Shown piece after piece: positions 13,996-16,472 of a stretch of DNA of 16,472 nucleotides. This stretch comes from Gammaproteobacteria bacterium (GTDB lineage: Bacteria > Pseudomonadota > Gammaproteobacteria > SZUA-229). Every line of letters starts with the position of its first letter. Position 1 is the stretch's first letter. Under the pieces are notes generated by a model. That model made no database searches, was not told the origin of the DNA, and saw nothing but the letters and a program-made list of their open reading frames with translations. The translations under genes were made by a program, and so were the position numbers. The DNA is taken from assembly GCA_026197015.1 (NCBI GenBank), contig JAPHRB010000066.1, forward strand, positions 1 to 16,472, given 5' to 3'.

Positions 13996-14805
13996 ATGAG
14001 TGGCAATTTATTAACAATACTTGAGAAAGCGGCCAGTAAGATATTGGGGCCTTTGGTGCGAGTAATGCTTCGAAATGGTGTTGCCTGTGGCAGTTTTGAA
14101 GAAATGGTGCGTAAAGCTTATGTTGATGAGGCGTTTATATTAGCGGGAAATGAAGGAAAATCAACCATTTCAGCGGTTTCAGCTAAAACCGGCTTATCCC
14201 GCAAAGAGGTTAAACGCCTCACAGAGATTCAGCAGGATTCAGGTAATGATAATGCTCAGAAATACAATAGAGCTATTCGAGTGATTGGTGGCTGGATGAA
14301 TGATGAGCGATTTAGTTCGCATGACGGTGTGCCCCGGGTGCTTGAAATGGAAGGTAATGAAACGGCTTTTTCAGCACTGGTAAAAGATTACAGTGGAGAT
14401 ATACCAACCCGCGCCATGTTCGATTTACTCGAAAAAAGCGGCTGTGTTGAGAGACATAATGAAAAAGTACATCTTGTTAGTCATGCTTATGTGCCAGGAA
14501 ATGATCCGGTTGATATCATAAATATTTTAGGCGCAGATAGTCATGAATTAATGGAGACAGTTATTTACAACATGAGTTGTAAAGCTGAGCAGAGAAAATT
14601 CCAGCGTAAGGTATCCACCGATAAACTTGCTTCTGCTCATGTAAATGAATTTCAAAAATATGCCAGCAGACGTTCCCAGTCTTTACTTGAAGATCTGGAT
14701 AGCTGGTTAAGTGAACATGAAACCAGTGATAAAAATGACAGTCAGTATGTCAGTCTGGGTATCTATTATTATCAAAATAATCCCGGGTCGGAGAATGAAT
14801 CGTGA
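13996..14805 (+). CDS. DUF6502 family protein with HTH-like segment (candidate regulator)
   Basis: A 269-residue soluble protein matching DUF6502, a family of unknown function. Visible family blocks are the N-terminal helix LGPLVRVMLRNGVACGSFEEMVRKAYVDEAF (17-47), a helix-turn-helix-like stretch STISAVSAKTGLSRKEVKRL (56-75), NRAIRVIGGWMNDERF (91-106), the Ser-Gly-Asp-Ile-Pro motif YSGDIPTRAMFDLLEKSGCVE (132-152), ERRKFQRKV-like block (199-206), and the C-terminal GIYYYQNN (255-262). No signal peptide or membrane segment is present. ATG 13996 agrees with the family N-terminus, yet no Shine-Dalgarno sequence precedes it, fitting leaderless translation. It overlaps the next lipoprotein gene by 4 bp (GTGA), indicating translational coupling. 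The HTH and the palindrome on its own promoter suggest an autoregulator; this is inference. Confidence 0.88.
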   Translation: MSGNLLTILEKAASKILGPLVRVMLRNGVACGSFEEMVRKAYVDEAFILAGNEGKSTISAVSAKTGLSRKEVKRLTEIQQDSGNDNAQKYNRAIRVIGGWMNDERFSSHDGVPRVLEMEGNETAFSALVKDYSGDIPTRAMFDLLEKSGCVERHNEKVHLVSHAYVPGNDPVDIINILGADSHELMETVIYNMSCKAEQRKFQRKVSTDKLASAHVNEFQKYASRRSQSLLEDLDSWLSEHETSDKNDSQYVSLGIYYYQNNPGSENES

Positions 14806-16232
14806 GAATCAGGATTAAAAAATCTTATTTATTGGGAAGTGCTTTAAGCGCTTTAATTATATCAGCATGCAGCGATGGCGGTGGTGGTTTAGCGGGCATT
14901 GGCGGCAGTGGATATATTTCATCAGGCACAGTAACCAGCTTTGGCAGTGTGTTTGTTAATGGTGTTGAATTTGAAACTGATTCAAGTACGTTCGAAATTG
15001 AAGATGCCAGTGGTACACAACAAGGTTTAAGAATTGGTATGGTAGTGCAGGTTTCAGGTAGCATTAATGCTGATGGAATTACCGGCATCGCAACGCATAT
15101 TAATTATGGCGATGATCTGGAAGGGCCGGTGAGTAATTTAAACGCGGGTGTTGATACAACAAGTTTTGAAGTATTTGGAAAAACAATTGTAATCTCCGCT
15201 GCGTATACGGCTTTTGAAGGTGTAGATTTTGCAAATATTAGCGAAGGCAATGTGCTTGAAGTGAGTGGTTATTATGATCAAAATGGCGAGCTTCGGGCAA
15301 GTTATGTAGAGCTCAAATCACAAAACTCAGATGCGTCAACTATTTTTGAAATTAAAGGTTTGATTACAGGTTTAAGCGGTAGTCAATTTCAGGTGCAGGG
15401 TGTCAATATTGATGCTTTCGAGGCCAACTTAAATGACCTGCCAAATGGCCTACAAAATAATCAGTTTGTAGAAGTAAAAGGTACATTTAATAATAATATT
15501 ATTACCGCCACAGAAGTTGAAGCTGAAGATAGTTTAAATGAAGGTGAGCAGGTTGAAGTAGAGGGTATTGTTACCCGTTATGTTTCTAATAGTGACTTTG
15601 ATGTAAACGGTCAGAAAGTTAATGCATCAGCTGCATCATTTTCACCAGCGGGTTTAACGATATCTGCAGGCGTTAAACTTGAAGTTGAAGGCACGGTTAG
15701 TAACGGTGTTTTAAATGCCACTGAAATTGAGTTTAGGGAAGGCGGTGCGGAAGTAAGTGCAACAGTAAATAGTATTGATCCACCGAATAATCGTTTCACG
15801 GTTGATGTATTGTCCGGACAGTTAGTTACTGTGCAGTTAACAACAACAACTCGTCTGGAAGATGAGCTGGGTGATAATGATAATTTATTATTAACAGAAC
15901 TTAGTGTAGGAAACTTTGTTGAAGTTCAGGGTATTGAAAGTGGCACTAGCACGATTACCGCAACCCGTGTTAAACGTGAATCAGAAATAAAAGATATAAA
16001 ATTGCAAGGTATAGTGACTGCTGAGACAGAGAGTAACTTTACAGTATTAGGCGTGACATATCCGGTTGATCCAGGGGTTACTACATATGAAGGCTCAAGC
16101 GAAAACTCAGTTAGCCAGGCCGTCTTTTTAGGTTTAACAGAGTTTGGTGAAACGGTGATTTCTATTCAGGACGATAACGATAAGGAAAACCCTGCTGATG
16201 GCTATGCTAATGAAGTGAGTATAGAAGACTGA
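14802..16232 (+). CDS. DUF5666-repeat lipoprotein B
   Basis: A 476-residue exported lipoprotein, paralogue of lipoprotein A. It starts with GTG at 14802, overlapping the DUF6502 stop, with GGAG (14790-14793) eight bases upstream. The signal peptide ends in IISAC (lipid Cys23; +2 is Ser), followed by a Gly-rich linker. About six tandem DUF5666-like beta units follow; the first, SGTVTSFGSVFVNGVEFETD (41-60), parallels that of A, as do INADGITG and DDLEGPV. Later repeat ends include NVLEVSGYYDQNGELRASYVE (150-170), QFVEVKGTFNNNIITATEVE (221-240), KLEVEGTVSNGVLNATEIE and NFVEVQGIESGTSTITATRV. It is nearly cysteine-free apart from the lipid cysteine. Tight coupling to the DUF6502 gene implies a joint role, probably in the envelope. 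Its substrate or partner is unknown. Confidence 0.88.
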   Translation: MRIRIKKSYLLGSALSALIISACSDGGGGLAGIGGSGYISSGTVTSFGSVFVNGVEFETDSSTFEIEDASGTQQGLRIGMVVQVSGSINADGITGIATHINYGDDLEGPVSNLNAGVDTTSFEVFGKTIVISAAYTAFEGVDFANISEGNVLEVSGYYDQNGELRASYVELKSQNSDASTIFEIKGLITGLSGSQFQVQGVNIDAFEANLNDLPNGLQNNQFVEVKGTFNNNIITATEVEAEDSLNEGEQVEVEGIVTRYVSNSDFDVNGQKVNASAASFSPAGLTISAGVKLEVEGTVSNGVLNATEIEFREGGAEVSATVNSIDPPNNRFTVDVLSGQLVTVQLTTTTRLEDELGDNDNLLLTELSVGNFVEVQGIESGTSTITATRVKRESEIKDIKLQGIVTAETESNFTVLGVTYPVDPGVTTYEGSSENSVSQAVFLGLTEFGETVISIQDDNDKENPADGYANEVSIED

Positions 16233-16234
16233 TT

Positions 16235-16265
16235 TAGCCGCAGAGACACAGAGACCTCAGAGAAA
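16235..16265. repeat. Dispersed 'CGCAGAGACACAGAG' repeat
   Basis: AGCCGCAGAGACACAGAGAC and following CTCAGAGAAA resemble a repeat type widespread in environmental bacteria. The same type appears inverted near 7043-7078 (TTCTCAGTGTACTTCGTGCC then TCTGTGGC). It lies directly after the last stop codon. Confidence 0.5.
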
Positions 16266-16293
16266 GCCGTTTACTTGTGCCCGCGAAAGTATT

Positions 16294-16309
16294 ATGGGAA
16301 CGAGGTAAT
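16294..16309. repeat. 16-bp dispersed repeat ATGGGAACGAGGTAAT (copy b)
   Basis: Exact copy of 7197-7212, showing that the repeat material of the 6.9-7.4 kb mosaic is also present here. Confidence 0.6.
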
Positions 16310-16313
16310 TTAC

Positions 16314-16472
16314 TCTGCTAAGGCTCGTCTCCCCCGGGGACAGAGCATCTTTCCCGCTCTGTCCCCTGTGTTGTGAGACCACCAGGAGTTTTACAGAGTC
16401 GGTTTACTGCACTATCAACGCATAGTGGTATGGGTTAAGGGGACAGGGCGCAAACAGCAGCGACCTTTCCCC
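16314..16472. mobile_element. MITE-like terminal-inverted-repeat element, copy 3 (cut by window end)
   Basis: The start TCTGCTAAGGCTCGTCTCCC resembles the left end of copy 2. A perfect 11-bp hairpin GGGGACAGAGC (16336-16346) with GCTCTGTCCCC (16356-16366) is followed by a centre containing GAGACCACCAGGAGTTTTAC, which matches the reverse complement of the copy 1 centre. The second palindrome, GGGGACAGGGCGC...CTTTCCCC (16439-16472), is almost identical to 249-283. The right terminal repeat lies outside the window. Confidence 0.55.

Overview
The window looks like chromosomal DNA from a low-to-moderate-GC, environmental (probably aquatic) gammaproteobacterium. Clues are the DUF938, DUF6172 and DUF6502 families, a DsrE2-type sulfur-transfer protein, AT-rich sigma70-like promoters and several dispersed intergenic repeat families. 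I cannot name the genus. No tRNA, rRNA, CRISPR array, transposase or phage gene was found.

Layout. Bases 1-64 are the tail of an unidentified plus-strand gene. A ~220 bp terminal-inverted-repeat element (82-303) precedes a two-gene plus-strand unit: a DUF938 methyltransferase-like protein and a small membrane-anchored protein. A second, diverged copy of the element (1407-1616) fills the convergent gap before three minus-strand genes: an extended-SDR protein (4162-3143), a DsrE2-like protein (2946-2320) and a peroxiredoxin-like protein (2246-1680). A DUF6172 gene (4423-4713, plus) converges on a LysR regulator (5627-4719, minus), which is divergent from an Old Yellow Enzyme alkene reductase (5757-6863, plus). 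The convergent gap 6864-7455 is a mosaic of nested inverted repeats. Next comes a minus-strand protein-phosphorylation operon: a CHASE2-TM-TPR-Ser/Thr kinase (11654-9084), a PP2C phosphatase (9066-8242) and a double-FHA protein (8163-7456).

After 966 bp without a convincing gene, the right end carries the most interesting locus: a DUF5666 lipoprotein (12621-13868), a DUF6502 protein with a helix-turn-helix-like segment (13996-14805), and a second DUF5666 lipoprotein (14802-16232) that overlaps it by 4 bp. The first two genes are preceded by the same 17-bp palindromic promoter core, which holds the -10 box. In front of the DUF6502 gene this core ends 2 bp before the ATG, which predicts a leaderless mRNA and suggests a self-regulated envelope system with a dedicated operator. 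A third copy of the inverted-repeat element begins near 16314 and runs off the window end, in the opposite orientation to copy 1.

How the genes may work together: the kinase, phosphatase and FHA protein form a write/erase/read phosphothreonine circuit driven by a periplasmic CHASE2 sensor. DsrE2 and the peroxiredoxin-like protein suggest sulfane-sulfur or thiol redox handling. LysR and the ene-reductase form a classic divergent regulator-target pair. DUF6502 and the two DUF5666 lipoproteins look like one co-regulated unit of unknown function.
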